Below, piece by piece: positions 1 to 7,976 of a stretch of DNA of 64,000 nt (positions are counted from its first letter, which is position 1; every line of letters begins with the position of its first letter). The stretch covers positions 1,116,001-1,180,000 of the forward strand of contig NZ_JACHJY010000001.1 of assembly GCF_014203895.1 (NCBI RefSeq). The letters are read 5' to 3'. Origin of the DNA: Streptomyces nymphaeiformis (lineage in GTDB: Bacteria; Actinomycetota; Actinomycetes; Streptomycetales; Streptomycetaceae). The position numbers and the translations under genes were made by a program. Below the pieces are notes generated by a model. The model searched no databases, was not told where the DNA came from, and was given only the letters and a program-made list of their open reading frames with translations.

Positions 1-2360
1 CGGCCCGCGCCGCGGGGGACACCTTCGTCGAGCTCAAGCCCGAGACCCTGCACTCCGCCCTCCTCGACGACGAGCCCCTCGACGTCACCGCCCTCGACGG
101 CAACCGGCTCCCGCTGACCCTCACCGAGGGCGAGCACACCCTCAGCATCGACACCACCATGCGGTACTCCCGCACCGGCGAGGGCATGCACCGCTTCACC
201 GACCCCTCGGACGGCGAGTCGTACGTCTACACCCAGCTGTTCATGGAGGACGTCCAGCGCGTCTTCGCCGCCTTCGACCAGCCCGACCTGAAGGCCGTCT
301 TCGAGCTCGGCGTCGAGGCGCCCGAGGGCTGGACCGTCCTCTCCAACGGCATCACCGCGCAGCAGCCCGACGGCCGCTGGCAGGCCGCCCCCACCCCGCT
401 GCTCTCCACCTACTTCGTCTGCGTCGCCGCCGGCCCCTGGCACACCATCCGCACCGAGCACGCCGGCCTGCCCTTCGGCATCCACTGCCGCCGCTCGCTC
501 GCCGCCCACCTCGACGCCGACGCCGACGAGATCCTCGCCGTCACCAAGGCCTGCTACGACCGGTACCACGAGAAGTTCGACGAGCCGTACCCCTTCGACT
601 CGTACGACCAGGCCTTCGTCCCCGAGTTCAACGCCGGCGCCATGGAGAACCCCGGACTCGTCACCTTCCGCGACGAGTTCGTCTTCCGCTCCGCCGTCAC
701 CGTCACCGAGCGCCAGACCCGCGCCATGGTCATCGCCCACGAGATGGCCCACATGTGGTTCGGCGACCTCGTCACCCTCCGCTGGTGGGACGACATCTGG
801 CTGAACGAGTCCTTCGCCGAGTACATGGGCTTCCAGACCGTCAACGAGGCCTGCTCCGACCTCTTCCCCGACACCTGGATCGACTTCGGCGTCACCCGCA
901 AGGCCTGGGGTTACGAGGCGGACCAGCGCCCCTCCACCCACCCCGTCGCCCCCGACCCGGAAGCCGTCCCCGACACCGCCTCCGCCCTCCTCAACTTCGA
1001 CGGCATCTCCTACGCCAAGGGCGCCTCCGCGCTCCGCCAGCTCGTCGCCTGGCTCGGCGAGAAGGACTTCCTCGCCGGCATCAACATCCACTTCAAGCGG
1101 CACAAGTTCGGCAACGCCACCCTCGCCGACTTCATCGACAACCTCGCCGCCGCCACCGACCGCGACGTCCACGCCTGGGCCGAGCAGTGGCTGCGCACGA
1201 CGGGCGTCGACACGCTCACGCCGCGCCTGGAGGGCGAAGGCCTCAGCTGGCAGCTCCACGTCGACCGCGACGGCAGCCGCCCGCACCGGATCAAGGTCGG
1301 CATCTACGACCGGGACGCCCTCGACGCCCCCGTCCTGCGCGAACGGCACGAGATCGACGTCCCGCAGGAGGTGCCGCTCGACCTGGGCGGTCCGCGCCCG
1401 GCCCTCGTCGTCCTCAACGAGGAGGACCTCACCTACGCCAAGGTGCGCTTCGACGAGACCTCCGAGGCCACGCTCCTGTGGGGGCTCGCCGCACTCCCCG
1501 ACCCGGTCACCCGCGCCGTCGTCTGGAACAGCCTGCGCGACATGGTCCGCGACGGCGAACTGGAGCCCGCCGCGTACCTGGAGGCCGCCCACGCCCACCT
1601 TCCCCAGGAGACCGAACTCGCCCTCGTCCAGGGCGTCCTCGGCTTCGCGCGCACCCAGATCGCCGACCGGTACGTGACGGAGGAGGAGCGCCCGGCCGCC
1701 CTCGCGAAGATCGGCGAGATCGCCCGCGCGCTGCTGCGCCGCACCGAGGACGGCGAGGAGCCCGGGCTGCGCCTCACCGCCGTCCGCGCCTGCGTCGACA
1801 GCGCCACCACCCCCGACAAGATCGCCTCCTGGCTCGAGGAGGGCACCGTCCACGGCGGCCCCGAGCTCGACCCCGAGCTGCGCTGGCGGATCCTCGCCCG
1901 CCTCGCCGTCCTCGGCGCCACGGACGAGACCGTGATCGCCGCCGAACTGGAGCGGGACCCGAGCGCCACCGGCCAGGAGGGCGCCGCCCGCTGCCGGGCC
2001 GGCCTCCCGAACCCGGAGGCGAAGGAGGCCGCCTGGGCGGCGATGTTCTCCTCCGACGACCTCTCCAACTACCTCTTCACCGCCACCGCCCAGGGCTTCT
2101 GGCAGCCCGAACAGGCCGAGCTCGTACGGGAGTACGTGCCGCGCTTCTACGAGGCGGCCGTCGCGCTCGGCGACCGCCGGGGCCCGGCGATGGCCGAGGC
2201 GGCGGGGCGCTACGCCTTCCCGTCGTACGCGATCGACGCGGACTCCCTGGCCCTGGGCGAGTCCCACCTCACGTCCGACACGATGATCCCGGCCCTCCAC
2301 CGCAAGCTGGTCGACCAGCTCGACGACCTGCGCAGGGCACTGGCGGTACGCGGCGCGTAG
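1..2360 (+). CDS. pepN: Aminopeptidase N (M1 zinc metallopeptidase), 5' end missing
   Basis: Cytosolic zinc aminopeptidase that removes N-terminal residues from peptides. The reading frame is open from base 3 to the left edge, so the true start lies outside the window and about 52 extra codons precede the first internal ATG at 159. The substrate-anchoring GAMEN motif is encoded near 637-651. It is followed by the zinc site HEMAH at 738-752 and the downstream NESFAEY segment that supplies the third zinc-ligand glutamate. The C-terminal part is a long helical ERAP1-like domain. Roughly 785 residues are visible, close to the usual 850-870, so only a short N-terminal piece is missing. A strong hairpin 8 bp after the stop ends the transcript. 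Family assignment is certain; substrate preference cannot be read from sequence. Confidence 0.96.
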   Translation, partial: ARAAGDTFVELKPETLHSALLDDEPLDVTALDGNRLPLTLTEGEHTLSIDTTMRYSRTGEGMHRFTDPSDGESYVYTQLFMEDVQRVFAAFDQPDLKAVFELGVEAPEGWTVLSNGITAQQPDGRWQAAPTPLLSTYFVCVAAGPWHTIRTEHAGLPFGIHCRRSLAAHLDADADEILAVTKACYDRYHEKFDEPYPFDSYDQAFVPEFNAGAMENPGLVTFRDEFVFRSAVTVTERQTRAMVIAHEMAHMWFGDLVTLRWWDDIWLNESFAEYMGFQTVNEACSDLFPDTWIDFGVTRKAWGYEADQRPSTHPVAPDPEAVPDTASALLNFDGISYAKGASALRQLVAWLGEKDFLAGINIHFKRHKFGNATLADFIDNLAAATDRDVHAWAEQWLRTTGVDTLTPRLEGEGLSWQLHVDRDGSRPHRIKVGIYDRDALDAPVLRERHEIDVPQEVPLDLGGPRPALVVLNEEDLTYAKVRFDETSEATLLWGLAALPDPVTRAVVWNSLRDMVRDGELEPAAYLEAAHAHLPQETELALVQGVLGFARTQIADRYVTEEERPAALAKIGEIARALLRRTEDGEEPGLRLTAVRACVDSATTPDKIASWLEEGTVHGGPELDPELRWRILARLAVLGATDETVIAAELERDPSATGQEGAARCRAGLPNPEAKEAAWAAMFSSDDLSNYLFTATAQGFWQPEQAELVREYVPRFYEAAVALGDRRGPAMAEAAGRYAFPSYAIDADSLALGESHLTSDTMIPALHRKLVDQLDDLRRALAVRGA

Positions 2361-2367
2361 TGACGAG

Positions 2368-2395
2368 GACGGCGCCCTGGTTCCAGGGCGCCGTC
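2368..2395 (+). terminator. Terminator hairpin after pepN
   Basis: The arms GACGGCGCCCTGG and its exact complement form a 13-bp stem around a TT loop. An outer CGAG/CTCG pairing separated by one bulged C extends it. There is no long T tract, which is usual for Streptomyces terminators. It lies 8 bp after the pepN stop and about 65 bp before the next start, so it should separate the two transcription units. Confidence 0.75.
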
Positions 2396-2461
2396 CCTCG
2401 TTCGGGTCACAGGATCCGACTCCCCGGACAAACCCCGGCAAGCCGCGCCACCCTGTCGTCC

Positions 2462-3832
2462 ATGCGTGCCGTACCCCCGCCCCTCGCCGCCGACGTCTTC
2501 GCCCTGAGCCGGCTCCTGGGCTCCGCCCTCGACGCTCTGAACGAAGGAGCGCAGGCCAGGGGCGGGCCGCTGCCGGCGGGAGGGCCGGAGGCCGTGGCGC
2601 GGCGGGTGCGGGAGGCGCTGGGGGAGCCGCTGCCGGAGACGGGCCGGGGAGCCGAGGAGGCGATCCGTACCCTCGTCCGGGTCCTGGCCGAGGGCGCCGC
2701 CGACCCGGCTGACCCCCGGTGCGCCGCCCATCTCCACACCCCGCCCCTCGCCCTCGCCGTCGCGGCCGATCTCGCCGCCTCCGCGCTGAACCCGTCCATG
2801 GACTCCTGGGACCAGGCGCCCGCGGCCTCCGTCCTGGAGGCCGAGGTGACGGCGGCCCTGGCCGCCGAGGTGTTCCCCGCCGCGCGAGCGGCCGACGCGC
2901 TCGTCACCACCGGCGGCACCGAGTCCAACCAGCTCGCCCTGCTCCTCGCCCGGGAGCGGCACGGCGGCGTGACGACCGTCGTCGGGGCCAACGCCCACCA
3001 CTCCTTCCGCCGCGCCGCCTGGCTCCTCGGCCTGCCCGAGCCGGTCGTCGTGCCCACCCCGAGCGGCACGATCGACCCGGAGGCCCTCCAGGACGTCCTG
3101 GCCCGCACCGAGGGGCCCGTCCTCGTCGCCGCCACCGCCGGCACGACCGACGAGGGCCTGATCGACCCGCTCCCGGAGCTCGCCGACGTCTGCGCCGGCG
3201 TCGGCGCCGAGCTCCACGTCGACGCCGCGTACGGCGGCCCCGTCCTGTTCAGCCGCACCCACCGAAGGCTCCTCGACGGCCTCGACCGGGCCCGTACCGT
3301 CACCGTCGACCTGCACAAACTCGGCTGGCAGCCGGCCGCCGCAGGGCTCCTCGCCGTACGCGACACCGCCGACCTCGCCGTCCTCGGCCACACCGCCGAC
3401 TACCTCAACGCCGACGACGACACCGAGGCCGGCCTCCCCGACCTCCTCGGCCGCTCCCTGCGCACCACCCGCCGCCCCGACGTCCTCAAGACCGCCGTCA
3501 CCCTCCGGGCGCTCGGCCGCACGGGCCTCGGCGCCCTCGTCGACCGGTGCGCGGACCTCGCCCAGGAGCTCGCCGACCTGGTGGAGAAGGCCCCGGGCCT
3601 CGACCTCAAGGGCCGCCCCACCCTCACGACCGTCCTCTTCCGCCCCACCGGCGCCGACGACGAGACCGTCGCGGCGATCCGCCGCACCCTCCTCGCCGAG
3701 GGCCGCGCCGTCCTCGGCCGGGCCGCGGCCGACGGCCGTCTGTGGCTCAAGGCCACCCTGCTCAACCCCCACACCACCCCCGGCGACCTCGCAGACATCC
3801 TCACCCTCGTGGAAGGCAGCACGCACCGATGA
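2462..3832 (+). CDS. PLP-dependent group II decarboxylase (DesA-like L-amino-acid decarboxylase)
   Basis: Predicted 456-residue fold-type I decarboxylase of the aromatic-L-amino-acid/DesA family, making an amine (probably cadaverine or a related diamine) from an amino acid. The cofactor-binding lysine lies in TVTVDLHK, encoded near 3298-3321. Upstream are the TTGGTESNQLA segment and the Asp of HVDAAYGG that contacts the pyridine nitrogen. The start is ATG 2462, though no good Shine-Dalgarno is visible. Its stop overlaps the next start (ATGA at 3829-3832), so the two genes should be translationally coupled. Because the partner is an N-hydroxylase, lysine is the likeliest substrate by analogy with DesA. 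A DOPA/tyrosine-type decarboxylase of the same family is the alternative. Confidence 0.85.
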   Translation: MRAVPPPLAADVFALSRLLGSALDALNEGAQARGGPLPAGGPEAVARRVREALGEPLPETGRGAEEAIRTLVRVLAEGAADPADPRCAAHLHTPPLALAVAADLAASALNPSMDSWDQAPAASVLEAEVTAALAAEVFPAARAADALVTTGGTESNQLALLLARERHGGVTTVVGANAHHSFRRAAWLLGLPEPVVVPTPSGTIDPEALQDVLARTEGPVLVAATAGTTDEGLIDPLPELADVCAGVGAELHVDAAYGGPVLFSRTHRRLLDGLDRARTVTVDLHKLGWQPAAAGLLAVRDTADLAVLGHTADYLNADDDTEAGLPDLLGRSLRTTRRPDVLKTAVTLRALGRTGLGALVDRCADLAQELADLVEKAPGLDLKGRPTLTTVLFRPTGADDETVAAIRRTLLAEGRAVLGRAAADGRLWLKATLLNPHTTPGDLADILTLVEGSTHR

Positions 3833-5241
3833 CCGGCAGCACCCCCCAGCAGGACCTCGACCAGCCCCACGACCTGGTGGGCGTCGGCATCGGCCCCTTC
3901 AACCTCTCGCTCGCCGCCCTCGCGCACGGCGTCCCCGGCGGTCTCGCCGCGACCTTCTACGAACAGCGGCCGGCCTTCCACTGGCACCCCGGGCTCCTCC
4001 TCGACGGCGCCACCCTCCAGGTCCCCTTCCTCGCGGACCTGGTGACCCTCGCCGACCCCGCGAGCCCCTGGTCCTTCCTCAACTACCTGAAGAGCCGCGA
4101 GCGCCTCTTCCCCTTCTACTTCGCCGAGAAGTTCCACATCCAGCGCGCCGAGTACGACGCCTACTGCCGCTGGGTCAGCGAGCGGCTCCCCGGCCTCCGC
4201 TTCGGGCACCAGGTCGACTCCGTGCGCTGGAACCCCGAGCGCCGCCTGTTCGAGGTCGACTTCACGCAGGTCGACCCGGAGGGCGAGGCCGAGGCCCTGG
4301 GCCGCGCCTACACCCGGAACGTCGTCCTGGGCGTCGGCACCGAGCCGTACGTCCCCGAGCCGCTCCGGCCGCTCGCCGACGCCCCCGGCGTGCCCGTCCT
4401 CCACTCGGCCGACTACCTGGCCCACCGCGAGTCGCTGCTGCGCGCCGGGCACGTCACCGTCATCGGCTCCGGCCAGTCCGGCGCCGAGATCTTCCTCGAC
4501 CTGCTCCGCGCCCGCCCCGCCGGGGCCGAGCGGATCCACTGGCTGGCCAGGACCGAGGCCTTCTCGCCCATGGAGTACTCCAAGCTCGGCCTGGAGCACT
4601 TCACCCCCGACTACACCCGCTACTTCCACGCCCTGCCCGAGCCCGTGCGCGGCGAACTCATGCCCCGCCAGTGGCAGTTGCACAAGGGCATCGACGCGGA
4701 CACCATCGCCGCCATCCACGACGAGCTCTACCGCCGCACCCTGCACGGCGGCTGGCCCGACGCCGTCCTCACCCCCGGCGTCCGGGTCCGCACCGCGGGG
4801 CGGGTCGCCACCACCCAGGTCGAGCTGCACCTGGAGCACGTGCAGCAGTCCACCCGCTCCCGGCTCACCACCGACGCCGTCGTCCTCGCGACCGGCTACC
4901 GGGAGCGCCCGGTGGACCGGATGCTCGCCGGGCTCGACCCGTACCTGCGGCACGACTCGGCCGGGCGCGCGCGGATCGACGAGCGGTACCGCCTGGTGCT
5001 CGACCCGTCCGTCACCGGTTCCGTGTACGTCCAGAACGCCGAGCGCCACACCCACGGTGTCGGTGCCCCCGACCTGGGCCTCGCGGCCTGGCGCAGCGCG
5101 GTCATCCTCAACTCGGTGACCGGCAAGGAGTCGTACCCGCTGCCCCGCCGCACCGCCTTCACCACCTTCGGCCTGGACGCGCGAGAGGCGCCGAGCATCC
5201 CGGCCCAGGACCGGAAGCTGACGCCTCTCGTACAGCAGTAG
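3829..5241 (+). CDS. Lysine/ornithine (diamine) N-monooxygenase, DesB-like
   Basis: 470-residue FAD/NADPH-dependent N-hydroxylating monooxygenase of the SidA/IucD/DesB family, which turns a primary amine into an N-hydroxylamine for hydroxamate siderophores. The FAD motif GVGIGPFNLSLAA is near the N-terminus. The family block with PFLADLVTLADP and SFLNYL follows, then the NADPH motif GSGQSGAE, the ATGY segment, and a C-terminal DLGLAAWRSAVILN block. It starts inside the decarboxylase stop (ATGA). Decarboxylase plus N-hydroxylase reproduces the first two steps of desferrioxamine synthesis, but no acyltransferase (DesC) or NIS synthetase (DesD) follows. The next gene is convergent and starts only 3 bp away. 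Exact substrate (cadaverine, lysine, ornithine, putrescine) is not readable. Confidence 0.88.
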   Translation: MTGSTPQQDLDQPHDLVGVGIGPFNLSLAALAHGVPGGLAATFYEQRPAFHWHPGLLLDGATLQVPFLADLVTLADPASPWSFLNYLKSRERLFPFYFAEKFHIQRAEYDAYCRWVSERLPGLRFGHQVDSVRWNPERRLFEVDFTQVDPEGEAEALGRAYTRNVVLGVGTEPYVPEPLRPLADAPGVPVLHSADYLAHRESLLRAGHVTVIGSGQSGAEIFLDLLRARPAGAERIHWLARTEAFSPMEYSKLGLEHFTPDYTRYFHALPEPVRGELMPRQWQLHKGIDADTIAAIHDELYRRTLHGGWPDAVLTPGVRVRTAGRVATTQVELHLEHVQQSTRSRLTTDAVVLATGYRERPVDRMLAGLDPYLRHDSAGRARIDERYRLVLDPSVTGSVYVQNAERHTHGVGAPDLGLAAWRSAVILNSVTGKESYPLPRRTAFTTFGLDAREAPSIPAQDRKLTPLVQQ

Positions 5242-5244
5242 GAA

Positions 5245-7041
5245 CTAGAAGACCGGCACGCCGTCCCGGGTCAGCTTCCAGTCCACCGACGCGAAGGTGC
5301 CCGGGTCGACCGTCCCCTTCGCCTTCACCCAGCCGATGATCGTGTTGCGGATCTCGTCCGAGTTCGCCCACAGCTGCTGGGCCTTGGCGACGTGCGGGAA
5401 CGCGCCGCCGCCGCTGGCCCGGTAGTTGTTCACCGCGAGGACGAACTGCGCGGCCGGGTCGAGCGGCTTGCCCTGGAAGGACAGGCCGACGATCCGCTGG
5501 CCGACCGGCTTGGCGATGTCGATGTCGTACGTGAGACCCGACACGGCGTCGTAGTTGTAGTCGGGCGTGTTGTCCGCGTTCGTCAGCTTCGCGGTGTCGA
5601 CGGGGGCGCCCGCCGCGGTCTGGACGTAGTACTTCGCCGAGTACTCCAGGTAGTCCTTCAGCTGGGCGCCCGTCATGAGACGCGCCTCAAGGGTGTTCTC
5701 GAAGGGGTAGAGCCCGGCGGCGTCCTTGATGCTGATCTCGCCGGCCGGGATCCGGGCCGTGCGCGAGAAGCAGGAGGCCTGCGACAGGACCGGCAGACCG
5801 GCGTACGCGCCGCCCGCGAGGGCCGCCTTCACCGTCTCGGCCTGGACGACGTTGATCAGGTCGATGATCGGCTCGTCCTTCCACGGCGCGTCGGCCGTGG
5901 TCATGGCGGCGGTCGAGGTGCCGATGACCTGGTTGACGTACGCGACGACCTTCTTGTGCTCGTCCGCGAGCAGCCCGGTGATCTCCGGGTCCTCGGCGAC
6001 CGTGTTGGAGTTGAGGACCTGCGCGCCGGCCTTCTCGACCACCCAGCGGCCCTTCTCCCACACCAGGTCGAAGTCGAAGAGGGTGAGGCGCTGGCCCCAC
6101 TTCAGCGGCTCGGACAGGACGACGTCCTTGCCGGTCTCCTTGTTCTTCACCCGGTACTCGGGGATCTCGGTGTGCGCGTGGCCGACGAGGATCGCGTCGA
6201 TGCCGGCCACCTGCTCGGCGACGAGCCCGGCGGCGTTCTCGATGTACGGGAGCTGGTCACCGTACGAGGAGGTGCCGGAGGAGCCGGAGTGCGCCGAGAC
6301 GATCACGACGTCGGCGCCCATCGAGCGCAGCTTCGGCACCCACTTCGCGGCCTGCTCCTCCAGGCCGGGGAAGACCATCTTGCCGGTGACGTTCGCCTTG
6401 TCCCAGATGGCGATGCCCGGGTTGGTCAGGCCGAGGATCGCGACCTTGACGTCCCGGCCGTGCGGGGTGCGCAGGCAGTGGATGCTGTACGGGGCGAAGG
6501 CCGGGCGCAGTGTCTTGGCGTCGAGCGCGTTGGCGCCGAGCAGCGGGAAGTCGCACTGCTCCTCGAACTTCCGCAGCACCGGGATGCCGTAGTTGAACTC
6601 GTGGTTGCCGAGCGCGGCGGCGTCGTAGCCGATGGCGTTCATGGCCTGGGCCATCGGGTGGACGGGGCCGCCGGTCTGGGTGATCGGGTCGACCTTGGCG
6701 TAGTAGTACGACAGCTGGGTGCCCTGGATGGTGTCGCCGGCGTCGATGAGGAGGGTGTTCTCCTCGCCCTTCGCCGCGCGGACCTGGTCGACCAGGGTGG
6801 AGATCTTGGCGAGGCCGACGTCGTTGTGGGCCTTGTCGTCGAACTCCTTGTCCGTGAAGTAGTCCCAGTTGAAGACGTTCCCGTGCAGGTCGGTGGTGCC
6901 CATCACGGTGAACGAGTACCGCTTGGCCGGCCGGGGGCGGGCTTCGTGGGCCTCGGCGGGGGCGGCGACGCCGGCGGTGAGGGCGGCTCCGGCTCCGACG
7001 GCGGCGGAGGCCTCCAAGAAGGCACGGCGGTTCAGCGGCAT
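5245..7041 (-). CDS. Tat-exported bifunctional metallophosphatase/5'-nucleotidase
   Basis: 598-residue secreted nucleotidase of the CpdB/UshA type, hydrolysing extracellular nucleotides or 2',3'-cyclic nucleotides to nucleosides and phosphate. The chosen ATG (7041) follows GGGGAGAACCAC and begins MPLNRRAFLEA. This gives a twin-arginine-type signal (NRRAFLEA, then an Ala-rich stretch ending before EAHEARP). An upstream in-frame start would bury that signal. Metal ligands are in DLHGN, DAGD, GNHEFNYG, SAHSG and GHAHTE, in the family order. The C-terminal half is the nucleotidase substrate domain ending in NNYRASGGGAFPHV. It converges on the N-monooxygenase gene with a 3-bp gap and no terminator between, so both transcripts probably read through. 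A role in phosphate or nucleoside scavenging is inferred from the family. Confidence 0.93.
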   Translation of the reverse strand: MPLNRRAFLEASAAVGAGAALTAGVAAPAEAHEARPRPAKRYSFTVMGTTDLHGNVFNWDYFTDKEFDDKAHNDVGLAKISTLVDQVRAAKGEENTLLIDAGDTIQGTQLSYYYAKVDPITQTGGPVHPMAQAMNAIGYDAAALGNHEFNYGIPVLRKFEEQCDFPLLGANALDAKTLRPAFAPYSIHCLRTPHGRDVKVAILGLTNPGIAIWDKANVTGKMVFPGLEEQAAKWVPKLRSMGADVVIVSAHSGSSGTSSYGDQLPYIENAAGLVAEQVAGIDAILVGHAHTEIPEYRVKNKETGKDVVLSEPLKWGQRLTLFDFDLVWEKGRWVVEKAGAQVLNSNTVAEDPEITGLLADEHKKVVAYVNQVIGTSTAAMTTADAPWKDEPIIDLINVVQAETVKAALAGGAYAGLPVLSQASCFSRTARIPAGEISIKDAAGLYPFENTLEARLMTGAQLKDYLEYSAKYYVQTAAGAPVDTAKLTNADNTPDYNYDAVSGLTYDIDIAKPVGQRIVGLSFQGKPLDPAAQFVLAVNNYRASGGGAFPHVAKAQQLWANSDEIRNTIIGWVKAKGTVDPGTFASVDWKLTRDGVPVF

Positions 7042-7155
7042 GTGGTTCTCCCCATTGATTCGGCGCCTGCCATGGCGCACAACGCGCGTAGATTCTGGCC
7101 TGGAACGCACTGTCGCAACAGACCTTTCGGGTTACGGAGTGGGAAAGTGTTCGGT

Positions 7156-7830
7156 ATGACACACCCGCACCCCACCCCCGAGGCACCCCAGGTGACGGTC
7201 CGCGGCGAGGGCCGCCTGGAGGTGGAGCCGGAACTGGCCAGGATCGGCGTGTCGGTACGCGCCAGGGGCACCGACCGGGCCTCGGTGCTCGCCGCCCTGA
7301 CGAGCCGTAACGCCGAGGCGATCGCCCTGGTGAAGTCGTACGGGGAGGCAGTCGCCGCGCTGGAGACGGGCGCCCTGTCCGTCACCCCCGAGCCGGCCCG
7401 GCACGGCCGCGGCGAGCGGGTGCGCGGCTACCAGGGCTGGGTGCACCTGTCGGCCGAGCTGACCGACTTCACCGCGCTCGGCGAGCTCGTCACGCACCTC
7501 GCGGACCTGGAGTGGACCCGGGTGGACGGCCCCTGGTGGTCGCTGCGCCCGGACTCCCCGGCGCACGCGGAGTCGCGCCGGCAGGCCGTACGGGACGCGG
7601 TGCGCCGGGCGCGCGAGTACGCGGAGGCGCTCGGCACCTCCCTGGTGGCGCTGCTCGAACTCTCCGACACCGGACTCGCCCCCGGCATGCCGGCCCAGGC
7701 CGGCGGGATGCGCATGGCCTTCGCCGCGGAGTCGGTGGAGGCGCCCGCTCCGCTGGACCTGGAACCCCAGCGGCAGACGGTCACCTCGGAGGTCGCGGCG
7801 CGGTTCACGATGGCGCCGCCCGCACTCTGA
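7156..7830 (+). CDS. SIMPL (DUF541) domain protein
   Basis: 224 residues. The opening VTVRGEGRLEVEPELARIGVSV is the SIMPL/DUF541 signature, and the body shows the repeated beta-alpha pattern of that fold. The molecular role of bacterial SIMPL proteins is poorly defined; some are periplasmic, but no signal peptide or membrane segment is visible here, so this one looks cytoplasmic. ATG 7156 has GGGAAAG nine bases upstream. GTG 7147, three codons earlier, with GGAG before it is an equally possible start. The gene is divergent from the nucleotidase (114 bp apart) and is followed by the palindrome ahead of pyk. Confidence 0.82.
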   Translation: MTHPHPTPEAPQVTVRGEGRLEVEPELARIGVSVRARGTDRASVLAALTSRNAEAIALVKSYGEAVAALETGALSVTPEPARHGRGERVRGYQGWVHLSAELTDFTALGELVTHLADLEWTRVDGPWWSLRPDSPAHAESRRQAVRDAVRRAREYAEALGTSLVALLELSDTGLAPGMPAQAGGMRMAFAAESVEAPAPLDLEPQRQTVTSEVAARFTMAPPAL

Positions 7831-7896
7831 GACGAACGGTTTTTCGGCCCGTAACCCGCTCATCGGAGCAACCCGCCGCACAGATTCAAGACTTGT

Positions 7897-7923
7897 CAAC
7901 AACCTTTCATGGAAAGGTTGTTG
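7897..7923. promoter_or_regulatory. 27-bp perfect palindrome upstream of pyk
   Basis: A 12-bp arm CAACAACCTTTC and its exact complement surround a 3-base ATG centre. The element is AT-rich against a >70% GC background. The heptamer CTTGTCA flanks it on both sides (7892-7898 overlapping the left arm, and 7925-7931). It ends 53 bp before the pyk start and begins 66 bp after the SIMPL stop. A regulator operator for pyk, or a terminator of the SIMPL gene, are both possible. The lack of a T tract and the low GC of the stem favour an operator. Confidence 0.55.
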
Positions 7924-7964
7924 GCTTGTCATGGTGGGCGCCTTCGCTACCCACTGGTAAGCCC

Positions 7965-7970
7965 TAGGCT
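7965..7970 (+). promoter_or_regulatory. Probable -10 box for a leaderless pyk transcript
   Basis: TAGGCT fits the Streptomyces TAnnnT -10 consensus and ends six bases before the pyk ATG, so transcription would begin at or next to the A of the start codon. No Shine-Dalgarno is present upstream of the ATG. No convincing -35 hexamer lies 17-19 bp upstream, suggesting activator dependence. Confidence 0.5.
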
Positions 7971-7976
7971 CGCCTC

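Noticed and set aside
2462..5241. Desferrioxamine (desABCD) cluster
   Set aside because: Only A- and B-like genes occur; the next gene is a convergent nucleotidase.
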